Assembly: GCA_002973635.1 (NCBI GenBank)
Contig: CP027224.1
Coordinates: forward strand, 3,606,501 to 3,670,500
DNA from: Lysinibacillus sp. B2A1
Lineage (GTDB): Bacteria > Bacillota > Bacilli > Bacillales_A > Planococcaceae
Direction: 5' to 3'
DNA length: 64,000 nucleotides
This document shows positions 18,045 to 26,510 of the stretch, piece after piece. The notes beneath the pieces are model-generated. The model was not told where the DNA came from. It was given only the letters and a program-made list of their open reading frames with translations, and did not search any database. How positions within the stretch are numbered: position 1 is the first letter of the stretch; every line of letters starts with the position of its first letter. Position numbers and translations under genes: made by a program.

Positions 18045-18809
18045 ATGAAATTTGTATTTGATATTGATGGAACGATTTGTTTCGATGGAAAAACAATTGA
18101 TGAGACTATTTGTGAAGTCTTCAATGAGTTGTTAAAAGCTAAGCATGAAATTGTCTTTGCCTCTGCAAGACCCATTCGTGATCTACTACCAGTCTTACCT
18201 GAGCAGTTTCGACAATTGCCCATGGTTGGCGGAAACGGAGCTTTCACGTTTGAATGTGGGAAAATTCAAGTTGAATATTTCAAAAGTGATATTTTACAAC
18301 AGCTTTTCGCTTGTATTCGCTCAAATCAATTAACTTATTTAGCTGATAGTGATTGGGATTATGCGTTTACAGGAGATACCAACCACCCAGTTTACATACA
18401 TATTGATAAAACAAGAGCTAAGAATCGCGATATTGCTGAATTGCAACAAATATGTAAGCTGATCCTGTTTCACCCAACACAAGAGGTGCTACAGGAGGTA
18501 TTAAAATTACCTGTTTCAGTTGTAGCATATAAAAATGAACATGCAATTGATATTAGTCCACTTGGTGTGAATAAAGTGAAGGGGCTTCATAAATTAAAGA
18601 TTGATGAATTTATTGCGTTTGGAAATGACAGTAATGATCAATGTTTATTTGAACATGCCATTCATAGTGTTTGCATTGGAAATCATGATGTCCAACGCTA
18701 TGCTACTGAAACGATTAATAGAGCAGAAATTCCTGCTACAATTAGAAAAATCATAAAAAATCTGGAGGAACGTAACGATGAGAATACCAATGAAATTAAA
18801 GCATGGTGA
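18045..18809 (+). CDS. Cof-type HAD hydrolase
   Basis: A 254-residue cytosolic phosphatase of the haloacid dehalogenase superfamily, Cof subfamily. Motif I is FDIDGT at residues 5-10, motif II is SAR, the catalytic lysine region is VNKVKGL and motif III-IV is FGNDSNDQ. Substrates are usually sugar phosphates or nucleotides. The ATG at 18045 has AGGAG upstream; the longer frame opening at 17973 is not supported. It overlaps the next gene by 32 nt, indicating coupled expression. Confidence 0.88.
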   Translation: MKFVFDIDGTICFDGKTIDETICEVFNELLKAKHEIVFASARPIRDLLPVLPEQFRQLPMVGGNGAFTFECGKIQVEYFKSDILQQLFACIRSNQLTYLADSDWDYAFTGDTNHPVYIHIDKTRAKNRDIAELQQICKLILFHPTQEVLQEVLKLPVSVVAYKNEHAIDISPLGVNKVKGLHKLKIDEFIAFGNDSNDQCLFEHAIHSVCIGNHDVQRYATETINRAEIPATIRKIIKNLEERNDENTNEIKAW

Positions 18810-19743
18810 TGAAATTCGAGTTATTGCACCTAGTCGCAGCATAAAAATAATATCTGAGGATGGTATCCAGTTAGCAAAGAAGCGTCTTGAACAATTAGGA
18901 TTAAAAGTGACCTTTGGAAAGCATGTTGAAGTCTGTGATCTACAAAGTTCTTCCTCAATTGAACAACGCATTGAGGATCTGCATGATGCTTTTTCAGATA
19001 AAAATGTAAAGGGAATTTTGACGGTAATTGGTGGTTTTAATAGTAATGAATTACTTCCATATATAGATTATGAATTACTAAAAGCAAATCCAAAAATACT
19101 ATGCGGTTTTAGTGATATTACGGCACTTGCAAATGCCATTACAGCGAAATGTAATTTTATCACATATTCAGGACCACACTTTTCAAGTTTTCAAATGACA
19201 GGGTTACAAGATTATCAAACGACCTTCTTTAAAAATTGTTTGATGAACGAAGAGTCATACTTATTACAGCCATCAGCAAAATGGAGCGATGATTTATGGT
19301 TTTTAGACCAAGAAAATCGTGTTTACGAAGAAACAAAATGGAAAATTTATTCAAAAGGAAGTACTACAGGAACGCTATTTGGCGGAAATCTATGTACACT
19401 TAATTTATTGCATGGAACAGAGTACATGCCTCATTTAAAAGATTGCATTTTATATGTGGAAGATGATGAATTAATAATACCTGAACTGTTCGCAAGAGAT
19501 TTAACCTCTTTATTGCAAGTTAGCGAAGGCATAAAAGGTTTATTAATTGGGCGTTTTCAAAAAGTGTCCAACATGACAGAAGAACAACTTCATTTTATTT
19601 TAGATAAGCACCCACAATTAAAAAACATTCCTGTTATATATGATTTGGATTTTGGTCATACACAGCCTATTATGACATTACCTATCGGGGGCACTATCAG
19701 TATCGATACACAAGATTTTAAATTAAAGCTAATTAGTTTTTAA
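18778..19743 (+). CDS. S66-family LD-carboxypeptidase (MccF-like)
   Basis: A 321-residue serine peptidase of family S66, which includes LD-carboxypeptidases that trim murein peptides and MccF enzymes that inactivate microcin C. The triad can be placed: S112 in GFSDITAL, E228 in YVEDDE, and H294 in DFGHTQP. The start at 18778, with GGAGG 9 nt before, lies inside the HAD gene. The MccF-like group gives self-immunity to peptidyl-nucleotide antibiotics; the sequence alone does not decide which role applies. Confidence 0.88.
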   Translation: MRIPMKLKHGDEIRVIAPSRSIKIISEDGIQLAKKRLEQLGLKVTFGKHVEVCDLQSSSSIEQRIEDLHDAFSDKNVKGILTVIGGFNSNELLPYIDYELLKANPKILCGFSDITALANAITAKCNFITYSGPHFSSFQMTGLQDYQTTFFKNCLMNEESYLLQPSAKWSDDLWFLDQENRVYEETKWKIYSKGSTTGTLFGGNLCTLNLLHGTEYMPHLKDCILYVEDDELIIPELFARDLTSLLQVSEGIKGLLIGRFQKVSNMTEEQLHFILDKHPQLKNIPVIYDLDFGHTQPIMTLPIGGTISIDTQDFKLKLISF

Positions 19744-19756
19744 TCAAGGAAAAGCA

Positions 19757-19792
19757 GTGACCTCCTATCCAATAAAATTTATAGGAGGTCAC
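19757..19792 (+). terminator. Intrinsic terminator after S66 peptidase gene
   Basis: Perfect 12-bp stem GTGACCTCCTAT / ATAGGAGGTCAC with a 12-nt AT-rich loop, 14 nt after the stop codon. Confidence 0.7.
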
Positions 19793-19803
19793 AGCATTTA
19801 AGG

Positions 19804-19970
19804 TTAATTGTTTTGAAATTTTTGAGCATTATCTTTATCTAACCTTCCGAAGCCTTCACCTTCATTATTACTAATAATTGTTTCAGAAAAAATAGAATGA
19901 AGTGGAAGGGATCTATGTCCTCTTTTCTATATTGTCTTAGGTATAAGCGTTCGCTTTTTAAAATAATCAT
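19804..19970 (-). pseudogene. GNAT acetyltransferase remnant
   Basis: From an ATG at 19970 the first 20 codons read MIILKSERLYLRQYRKEDI, the typical start of a RimJ/RimL-type N-acetyltransferase. The frame then breaks; a shifted frame continues with coding-like sequence (HSIFSETIISNNEGEGFGRL) to a stop at 19804. The catalytic acetyl-CoA-binding half is absent. This is a truncated relic. Confidence 0.45.
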
Positions 19971-20233
19971 AATAGCACCACTCTCCTAATCTTTTTATAA
20001 TATTGAACTATCAATTTGGAAGAACATCACATCCTTTACCTAATTATAGAACAGGTACTCACATTTTAATGTACGATTTGCGATTGTTTATTTTTCTATT
20101 TGATTGCTTTTCACTTGAAATTTAATACTACATTCCTATATCTTTGAAAAGAAATCATAGAATAAAAGATGTGACTAAGAAATAAATGAATACAAATCTG
20201 CAATTATTAAATTATTTAAGGGAGAAACATTAC

Positions 20234-20992
20234 ATGGCTATTTCAGTACAACATATTCGACATGCTACTTCAATTATTGGAATAAACGGAAAACGTATAC
20301 TGGTTGATCCCATGCTAAGTGAAGTTGGCGAGCTTTCGCCTGTTCCTTTTACTAGGAATTATCGTAGAAATCCGTTAACCTCACTAACTGTTTCATTTCA
20401 CATTTTTGAAAATGTGGACGCTATACTTCTAACTCATCGCCATTTTGATCATTGGGATAAAAAATCTATAGCTATCTTAGATAAAAATATCCCTATAATT
20501 TGCAGCCCTAGAGACAAACCCTCTGTTCAAAAAGCTGGATTCACGAAAATAATCTCAATAAATGATTTTTATGAATGGGAAGGAATTAAAATAAGAAGAA
20601 TTGAGGGTCCACATGCACCTGGCCTTACTGGTAAGATACTTGGGGTAGTCTCGGGTTTTTATCTGAATACTTTGGCGGAGGGTTCCATTTATATCGTAGG
20701 TGATTGTATTTATACACCAGATATTGAAAAGACTTTTCAAGACTACTCGCCCGATATCGCTCTATTGAATGCGTCAGAGGCTGAAATGATATGGGGAACT
20801 GTTATTACAATGACACGTGAAGATATCGCACGTATTGCTTATGTATCTCCCAAAACTAAGCTGCTTGCAGTACATTTAGAAACTATTAACCACTGCAAAT
20901 TGACTCGAAAACAACTTTCAGTATTCCTTAAAGATCACAATCTGTGCGATTCTGTATTAATTCCTCAAGACGGTGAAATTATTTCCTTTTAA
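20234..20992 (+). CDS. MBL-fold metallo-hydrolase
   Basis: A 252-residue beta-lactamase-fold hydrolase. The metal-binding motif THRHFDHWD (an HxHxDH variant with both histidines and the DH pair), followed by a distal histidine in HAPGL, GDC (aspartate ligand) and a late VHLETINH, fit the UlaG/YtkL-like subgroup. It probably hydrolyses a phosphodiester or lactone-like bond with two metal ions. I prefer the ATG at 20234, which has AAGGGAG upstream, over 20186, where no ribosome site is seen. It stands alone at the left edge of the accessory region. Confidence 0.8.
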   Translation: MAISVQHIRHATSIIGINGKRILVDPMLSEVGELSPVPFTRNYRRNPLTSLTVSFHIFENVDAILLTHRHFDHWDKKSIAILDKNIPIICSPRDKPSVQKAGFTKIISINDFYEWEGIKIRRIEGPHAPGLTGKILGVVSGFYLNTLAEGSIYIVGDCIYTPDIEKTFQDYSPDIALLNASEAEMIWGTVITMTREDIARIAYVSPKTKLLAVHLETINHCKLTRKQLSVFLKDHNLCDSVLIPQDGEIISF

Positions 20993-21036
20993 TCGTCTCT
21001 AATTATTCGTATCATAGAGATTAAGATGGAGAAAAA

Positions 21037-21372
21037 ATGATAAAAATATATACATTAGAAAATTTACATGGAAAAAGTGATGTTTTTGAATTTATGCAAG
21101 GCGACTTTAAACATGAACACTGGCATGAATCTTCTATTTTTCTAACAGAGGAAGCCTTTGCTTTTTTACTTATACCTGTAGCAGAAGTTTTACCCAATTT
21201 TAATTACTATGGTCCAAATTCCGTTACTTCTGAGCAATGGAGTCAAGTCACTTTAAAGTGTTCTTTTTTTCATGCAGTAGATCTCAACGTCATCCGATTT
21301 TTTAATAAAATAGATAAATGGGTACAAAAAAATTTTGAGGAACACACATGTTTCTCAATTTGTGGTCCATAG
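21037..21372 (+). CDS. Hypothetical protein, 111 residues
   Basis: A soluble protein with a histidine-rich motif near the start (FKHEHWHES) and several conserved-looking aromatic positions. It begins 45 nt after the MBL gene, with a weak GGAGAAAA site. I do not recognise the family. It is the first of several small soluble orphan genes; its size and acidic/aromatic composition are compatible with an immunity protein, but nothing proves it. Confidence 0.5.
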   Translation: MIKIYTLENLHGKSDVFEFMQGDFKHEHWHESSIFLTEEAFAFLLIPVAEVLPNFNYYGPNSVTSEQWSQVTLKCSFFHAVDLNVIRFFNKIDKWVQKNFEEHTCFSICGP

Positions 21373-21412
21373 AATTTAGATGTTGGTCCCTTTTTCGTTA
21401 TAAACAACAATT

Positions 21413-21434
21413 AAGACCATCGCGGCGTGGTCTT
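21413..21434 (+). terminator. Intrinsic terminator
   Basis: AAGACCA / TGGTCTT stem with an 8-nt GC-rich loop, 40 nt after the 111-residue gene. A similar AAGACCAC/GTGGTCTT hairpin recurs at 36798. Confidence 0.65.
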
Positions 21435-21529
21435 TATATAATTTAACACTATGAAAATTTTTGAAGCTCCTAATAAATATCTGACATACTCTGCCTATTT
21501 AAAATTTTACGTTCCAGCTATACTAATTT

Positions 21530-21675
21530 TCAATTCGTAAATTTTATTTTGGTGGCTTTTTCAATAGACCTAAGCACTTCATCATTTCCAAGTAAAGAAA
21601 TAGTCTCTATGTTCATCAATTGGTCTATCAAGGTTCTATTTCTATGATCCTTTTTAATAGGTATATCTAAATAAT
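21530..21675 (-). pseudogene. Fragment of an unidentified gene
   Basis: About 47 coding-like codons on the minus strand (including KKDHRNRTLIDQLMNIETIS and LLGNDEVLRSIEKATKIKF) end at a stop at 21530 but have no plausible start; a stop lies just upstream. It looks like the tail of a lost gene directly downstream of the 147-residue ORF. Confidence 0.3.
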
Positions 21676-21681
21676 TCTAAG

Positions 21682-22125
21682 CTATTCGAAAATAACACCG
21701 AAACTAACATTTTTAAAATTCAAATATGCCCTGCAAATATCAGAAATATAATAGGGTTCAAGTTCTTCGATTTTTCTCCTAGTAATAAATAATCCAACTC
21801 CAGATACATCGTTACAATTATTTTCAAATACTCGGATTTCCGAATCTGTATCATCATTTGCAACGATGATTTCTACTTTTTGATTAATTGATTGAACTAC
21901 TTTTTCATGAAGTTTAATCAACTTATCAATTTCTTTAAAAATATTATCCTTTTGAAATTCTATGCCAATCACATCAAAATCAGTTTCATAATATTTACGA
22001 TCATCATATTTATAGTGAAACACTTCAATTTCTTCAGTATATTGTTTCACAAATAAGTTATAAATTACTTCAATATCCTGTTTGTTTAATTTTTGTTCAG
22101 ATAGATAGGTATTAACTAATCTCAC
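21682..22125 (-). CDS. Hypothetical protein, 147 residues
   Basis: A soluble, charged protein with no signal or membrane segment. GAAGGAG lies upstream of the ATG, at rather long spacing. It has a helical first half and a C-terminal half with SGVGLFITRRKIEELEP. No family recognised. Its place among orphan, immunity-like genes suggests accessory DNA rather than a housekeeping role. Confidence 0.55.
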   Translation of the reverse strand: MRLVNTYLSEQKLNKQDIEVIYNLFVKQYTEEIEVFHYKYDDRKYYETDFDVIGIEFQKDNIFKEIDKLIKLHEKVVQSINQKVEIIVANDDTDSEIRVFENNCNDVSGVGLFITRRKIEELEPYYISDICRAYLNFKNVSFGVIFE

Positions 22126-22520
22126 ACTCTAACAACTCCTTCCTCTTTTGAACTGAATCGTTTAATTAATGATGCAATTTTTTCATCTTGTTAAATTTGG
22201 AACTCCAGTATGAATATAAATTACGAAAAAAATAATCATAGCCCTATCATGACTTGACTATGCTATCAAAATAATTCTTGTAATCATTTTAGTGCCTCGC
22301 AAATGCCTTCTCTGATGATTTTTTATTATAAATTACCACCTTATTGCTTTTGATCATTTTTTTATACTCTTCTGTAACCTTTGGATTATAATGAGTTAAG
22401 AATATAGTCTTTATTGCGGATTAAAAATATAAGCTAATCGTCTATTTTTTATTATAAAATAATGTGATACATTTATATCCATGAAAAGGAAATATTATCT
22501 TAAGAAGAGGTAGATAGTCG
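22126..22520. other. Intergenic region, nothing found
   Basis: AT-rich, about 395 bp between divergent genes. No ORF of substance or strong repeat; it must hold promoters for both flanking genes. Confidence 0.45.
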
Positions 22521-22943
22521 TTGGTTACTGTAGAAAAAAGCACTGCATTATTCAATAAAAAATATAATATCGAAGAGATTAAAAATGCTTATGAATATGC
22601 TTTTAACAAGATTAAACTAGATTTGTCTGAAAGGAAAAATACTATGAATATCACGATTGAAGATGTCCATACAAAAGACGCTATAACTGCTGTTAGAAAA
22701 ACAATTGAATTAATAGGGAAAATTAAATCTATTGATCATCGATATATAAATGAAATATATGGTTATGAAACTGCCTTCAATGGAGTAAATGGGCGAATAA
22801 TTGTAAAGGGTGGATTTTCTTCTGGTTATCAAGGTGAAGGTCCCCAGGGGCTAAAAAAGATCCTTACAGAACTTGGTGTTAATGAGTCAAAAATTGAAGA
22901 GAACGTAAATAGTGTTCAAAAGAAATTTACATTGTTTATATAA
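22521..22943 (+). CDS. Hypothetical protein, 140 residues
   Basis: Starts at a TTG with AGAGG about 9 nt upstream. The protein is soluble and lysine-rich, with a helical N-terminal half (EEIKNAYEYAFNKIKLD) and a glycine-rich centre (GGFSSGYQGEGPQGLKKI) that resembles a nucleotide or substrate loop. No family recognised. It is flanked by spacers containing mobile-element relics. Confidence 0.5.
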   Translation: MVTVEKSTALFNKKYNIEEIKNAYEYAFNKIKLDLSERKNTMNITIEDVHTKDAITAVRKTIELIGKIKSIDHRYINEIYGYETAFNGVNGRIIVKGGFSSGYQGEGPQGLKKILTELGVNESKIEENVNSVQKKFTLFI

Positions 22944-23356
22944 AAGCTGAAAGCAAAACTAGACTATAGCAGTAATTTTACTATTTTATTTCAAGATTAT
23001 TAAGATAGTCAAATACATATTCACAACAATCGTATTGCTTAAAGTCACACATACATATATCGCCAGTGACCTACCTCCATCTATTTTTTGTTGTATGTGA
23101 CATTGGGTTCAGCCCCAAGAACGGCCACTAATAATATCAATTTAAATACATAGTCTTCTATCTTAAATTATTTGACGGACTCCTTTTAAATATTCTCTTA
23201 CACCTCCCTATATCTTCCTAAAAAACACCCCAAAAGATAGACTTTTAACTCTAACTTTTGGGATGTTGCGCAGAATACCGAACTCATTTGAGCAACCGCC
23301 TAGTGAAACAGTGTCTATATTTTTGATGTCACTTAGAGACAGATAAGTAATAAACT
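22944..23356. repeat. Spacer with relic of an IS3-like end
   Basis: The stretch 23270-23334 (ACCGAACTCATTT, then GCCTAGTGAAA, GTGTCTA, and GTCACTT) repeats, in degenerate form, the sequence at about 37440-37516, and its outer part resembles the CCCCCAAAAGTTAGACAC end of IS3/IS150-group elements read in reverse. No transposase remains. The rest of the spacer shows nothing. Confidence 0.4.
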
Positions 23357-23563
23357 TCAGTTCTTACTTAATTTTAAAATAGCTAAATCATAGATTTTAA
23401 ATAAAAATTTTATTGTAGCGAATCCAGCTAAATTTAAAATAATAATATATGTGGAAATATAAATTATACCTTTAAAATCACTAACCACAGGCTGGTTGAC
23501 AAACGCTATAGCAATTACAAAAGCCAAAATAAAAATAAAAAAATTATTATCTAATAACTTCAT
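23357..23563 (-). CDS. Small two-helix membrane protein
   Basis: A 68-residue protein with two hydrophobic helices (residues 7-23 and 31-52) and a short charged tail. A strong AAGGAGGG ribosome site precedes the ATG. No family recognised; not linked to a neighbour by spacing. Confidence 0.6.
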   Translation of the reverse strand: MKLLDNNFFIFILAFVIAIAFVNQPVVSDFKGIIYISTYIIILNLAGFATIKFLFKIYDLAILKLSKN

Positions 23564-23885
23564 TAGTTAAACCCTCCTTAGCTGTTTAGATTTTAGAGCT
23601 ATTAATACTTTGCGATAGTATTAACCTTTAGTTCATAAACTAGATTTCGAAACATTCACATAACCATCTCATTGTTTAAATAGCTATAGCAAATATTTTC
23701 ATAGTTCACTTATATCCTATCATTACCACAACTTACAATTCAATGGTAATTAAAAACCGTAATAACTTTACACAAATATTCAGTATTAAAAATTAAAATA
23801 AAGGGGCTTCATTTCCCATTATTAACAGGATTTTCACTGATGGTTAAAGCGCATGTTCAAAATAATCAATATCAAGATGGCTTTT

Positions 23886-24707
23886 TTAAATATCTTCAGA
23901 TAATCGTCTGGCTTCATCAGTAAGTCCCATATTAATCATTGCCTTCACTACTATCTCATGTAGCTCTAGATGGTCATGCAATACATAATTAAGCTGAATA
24001 TCCCTAAATAACGCAAGTCGTGAGGCAACTGGTGCAGAATAAAGGTATTTCTTCAATAGCTCCAAATTGGGTTCTGTGTGCGGTTGAATCTGGAATAGTG
24101 TTTGCTTTTCACCTGGAAGAAGTGGAGTTGTAATGCCCAATCCATCCTGCGTTTGAATACTTACTTTACTTTGCCTATCCAATTCAATGCTTTTAACATA
24201 TAGATATGGGTTGTCAATAATAGGTAACAGTAGTTTCTCTAAAAATAACTTTGTAACTTTCTCTTTAACTAATTTATCATTTTCAGAAAGTTGATATAGA
24301 GCTTCTTCAGCCCATCGTTTTTTAACTGCAAAATAATTCTCTTCACTTTCAAACTGGTTGTAAAACAACTCACTATCAGTCATATTTACTCTTAAAAATT
24401 CACGTAGATTGTTAGCAACTATACGAGTTGGACGTTCAAAATCCATAGGACAAATGCAAACAATTGGTGCCAACTCAAGATCAGTTACAGAACTATAATC
24501 CGAGAGGAATCCAAAATGAATACCGTCTACGCCAATATTTCCAAATACGACTACATCACTAGGTGTATTAAAATATCTAAAGTTCTCAAGAGAAAGATAA
24601 AAATGAAGTCCAAGATAAACTTGTTCAGGGTCAGCTAGAACATTTTGAAAGTTAATTATTTTTTGAAGTGTAGGTGGTATATTATATTTGCCGAAATTTT
24701 TATTCAT
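23886..24707 (-). CDS. SMI1/KNR4-like (SUKH) protein
   Basis: A 273-residue soluble protein. The first ~120 residues carry the SUKH-type signature: a helical start (IPPTLQKIINF), then NTPSDVVVFGNIGVDGIHFGF and LAPIVCICPMD, where a small-molecule-like pocket is formed. The remainder is helical. SUKH proteins are major immunity proteins in polymorphic toxin systems. The frame extends 57 codons upstream, but AAGGGG sits before the ATG at 24707 and the family homology begins there. No toxin gene is adjacent. Confidence 0.6.
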   Translation of the reverse strand: MNKNFGKYNIPPTLQKIINFQNVLADPEQVYLGLHFYLSLENFRYFNTPSDVVVFGNIGVDGIHFGFLSDYSSVTDLELAPIVCICPMDFERPTRIVANNLREFLRVNMTDSELFYNQFESEENYFAVKKRWAEEALYQLSENDKLVKEKVTKLFLEKLLLPIIDNPYLYVKSIELDRQSKVSIQTQDGLGITTPLLPGEKQTLFQIQPHTEPNLELLKKYLYSAPVASRLALFRDIQLNYVLHDHLELHEIVVKAMINMGLTDEARRLSEDI

Positions 24708-24846
24708 TGAGTTAGCCCCTTGTGTTTTCCATAATATTACCATAACAACTTTTACAAAATCATCCTTTATTGCGTTAAACCACACCTTAAGCACAAGAAG
24801 TGACTGCTCTAATTGAATAATCGCACTCTTTAATGAAACAACCCAC

Positions 24847-25170
24847 TCAATATTTGATATAATTAAATCTTTTTTCATTTGAATTTACGAATACAATTAC
24901 CTCTTTTTTGTTTATATCTATTCCTTGAATTACAAAATAAACAGGTGTTCTATCTTTTGCTTCTGCAAAGGGTATATTGTCAAATTCCTTCTCGCTTAAG
25001 TGTCTTAATTCAACACTATTGATTGTAGATATTTTAAAATTATTTTTAGCTATTTCCTCAGCTTCATCTGATGTCACACTAGGTCCTAGCAAATCTTCAT
25101 CTTTCTCATTACAACTGATTAAAATAAGTATCGGTACTATTATTGACAACAACATGACGATGCTCCTCAT
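24847..25170 (-). CDS. Small lipoprotein, unknown
   Basis: A 107-residue exported protein with a lipoprotein signal (LILISC, lipidation at C20) and a mature part that reads SDEAEEIAKNNF, a helix start seen in PepSY-like and other small extracytoplasmic domains. It should sit on the outer face of the membrane. It is on the same strand as the DUF4367-like exported protein about 150 bp upstream. Confidence 0.6.
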   Translation of the reverse strand: MRSIVMLLSIIVPILILISCNEKDEDLLGPSVTSDEAEEIAKNNFKISTINSVELRHLSEKEFDNIPFAEAKDRTPVYFVIQGIDINKKEVIVFVNSNEKRFNYIKY

Positions 25171-25317
25171 TTTCTACCTCGTTTCGAATTGATTTCTTTT
25201 AACTAAACTGTTCGTTTAATAATATCTTATATCAGTTTCATTTGGATAACTATTTCCATTAGCTATTTTCAACGTCTATGCTCACTCTATTACATATTTG
25301 GTCGGTTTTTTTATCAG

Positions 25318-25908
25318 TTATGTCGGTTGACTTTTATCAATTAAGTTCCACCATATGCTTCCTTTATTTGGATAATCAATAGAATTTGCTATCTCAATAA
25401 GTTCTTCAGATGTTACTTTATCAGAAACATCTTGATCAATACTAAACACATACTGCCAATTATCTCTTTCAACGACTAACATATTAAAACCAAATTTCGA
25501 ATTGTCTGTATATACTGCATTACTTCCATCTTTCAACTTAAATACATCTGTAATATATTTTTCAAAGGGGATTTTATGCTGAATAGGACGAACATCAATT
25601 TTAAAATGATTTTGAGGGAGTCGGTCATTTATCATTGTTATTTCAAATGCACCATTCATGTCGCCATCTAACTTATTAAATCTTCCAAAATAATGAGTAA
25701 AACTTATTGGCGGTACTCTAAGTGGCAGCTTAAGTTCTTTTTTGTAATGTTGTTCAAAATCTTTTAACGCAGACGCTACAGTTTTATATCCTATTTTAGG
25801 AAGAAATTCTTCAAGAGGTTGTGGGGAATCACTTGTTTTTGCAACTACTGTTTCATGAATGGATATAAAAATTAATAACAATAATAAAAAAAATATGTTT
25901 TTATTCAA
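25318..25908 (-). CDS. Exported DUF4367-like protein
   Basis: A secreted or membrane-anchored protein of about 196 residues. I prefer a TTG start at 25908 behind AGGGGTGA; it gives a clean signal sequence (NKNIFFLLLLLIFISIHETVVA). The C-terminal ~100 residues (VFKLKDGSNAVYTDN, WQYVFSIDQDVSDKVTSEEL, EIANSI) resemble DUF4367, a domain on the outside of anti-sigma-type and other envelope proteins. Role unknown. Confidence 0.6.
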   Translation of the reverse strand: MNKNIFFLLLLLIFISIHETVVAKTSDSPQPLEEFLPKIGYKTVASALKDFEQHYKKELKLPLRVPPISFTHYFGRFNKLDGDMNGAFEITMINDRLPQNHFKIDVRPIQHKIPFEKYITDVFKLKDGSNAVYTDNSKFGFNMLVVERDNWQYVFSIDQDVSDKVTSEELIEIANSIDYPNKGSIWWNLIDKSQPT

Positions 25909-25978
25909 ATTTATCACCCCTAAATCATTTAGGTTTATTTTCTCCAATTGAATTGAAATTATGCTTTTACCAGTATTT

Positions 25979-26104
25979 ATGCAAAGTCAACCACCCACAA
26001 GTGTTAACAACCCTAAAATGACAGCACTAATAATAGTTTTTGAAATCCACCAAACAGTTTTATCCACGGTGGAAGATGAAATTTTAATTACTATTCGAGA
26101 TTAA
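25979..26104 (+). CDS. Possible 41-residue peptide
   Basis: ATG-started ORF with coding-like sequence (MTALIIVFEIHQTVLSTVEDE) ending shortly before a strong plus-strand terminator. No good ribosome site is seen, so it may be the remnant of a longer gene. Confidence 0.25.
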   Translation: MQSQPPTSVNNPKMTALIIVFEIHQTVLSTVEDEILITIRD

Positions 26105-26128
26105 TGTACAGAAGGGTTTAGTCAATGA

Positions 26129-26184
26129 AAAACCCGAAATATTTACAAAACTCTAATTTAGGGTTTCTAAATAGTTCGGGTTTT
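26129..26184 (+). terminator. Strong intrinsic terminator
   Basis: AAAACCCGAA / TTCGGGTTTT stem extended inwards by TATTTA / TAAATA, followed by CTTTT. It follows a short plus-strand ORF remnant and can also end minus-strand transcription. Confidence 0.75.
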
Positions 26185-26306
26185 CTTTTATATTGCTTTG
26201 TTAATTTAAGAAATTAGTTACGATCCAGCCTCTATTGTTCATTCAATTATTAGTAAATTAAACAACCGCTTCCTGCATAAGTGGTGGAATGCGGTCTTAC
26301 CTTAAT

Positions 26307-26510
26307 TTACTTACCCTGTCTTTGTTGAATCATAATATACAAGCGAAGCAAACAATCTGTGGGCACTGTACCATTCTGTAGATCATTCAAATGCGATTCC
26401 TGAATAACGCCGTCTTTAACCGCCTGTGCAATACCGTAAGAAAGGCCCTCTTGGTTGAGGTCGAAGTCATTGCAGTTAAACGGACATTTTATGAGCCAAC
26501 ACAATGGCAT
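26307..26510 (-). CDS. Small ORF overlapping upstream gene
   Basis: A 67-codon frame that starts inside the 3' end of the 381-residue gene. The C-terminal part (DFDLNQEGLSYGIAQAVKDG, QNGTVPTDCLLRLYIM) looks coding, while the first ~12 residues only echo the overlapping gene. No ribosome site is clear. It may be a coupled small protein, or the true C-terminus of the upstream gene displaced by a frameshift. Confidence 0.4.
   Translation of the reverse strand: MPLCWLIKCPFNCNDFDLNQEGLSYGIAQAVKDGVIQESHLNDLQNGTVPTDCLLRLYIMIQQRQGK

Noticed and set aside
17972..18247. N-terminal extension of the Crp-like regulator
   Set aside because: The extension overlaps the divergent HAD gene and shows no homology; GGAGG marks ATG 17971 as the start.
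22944..23356. CRISPR-like or tRNA-like structure in spacer
   Set aside because: No regular repeat spacing and no cloverleaf; the only structure is an IS-end relic.
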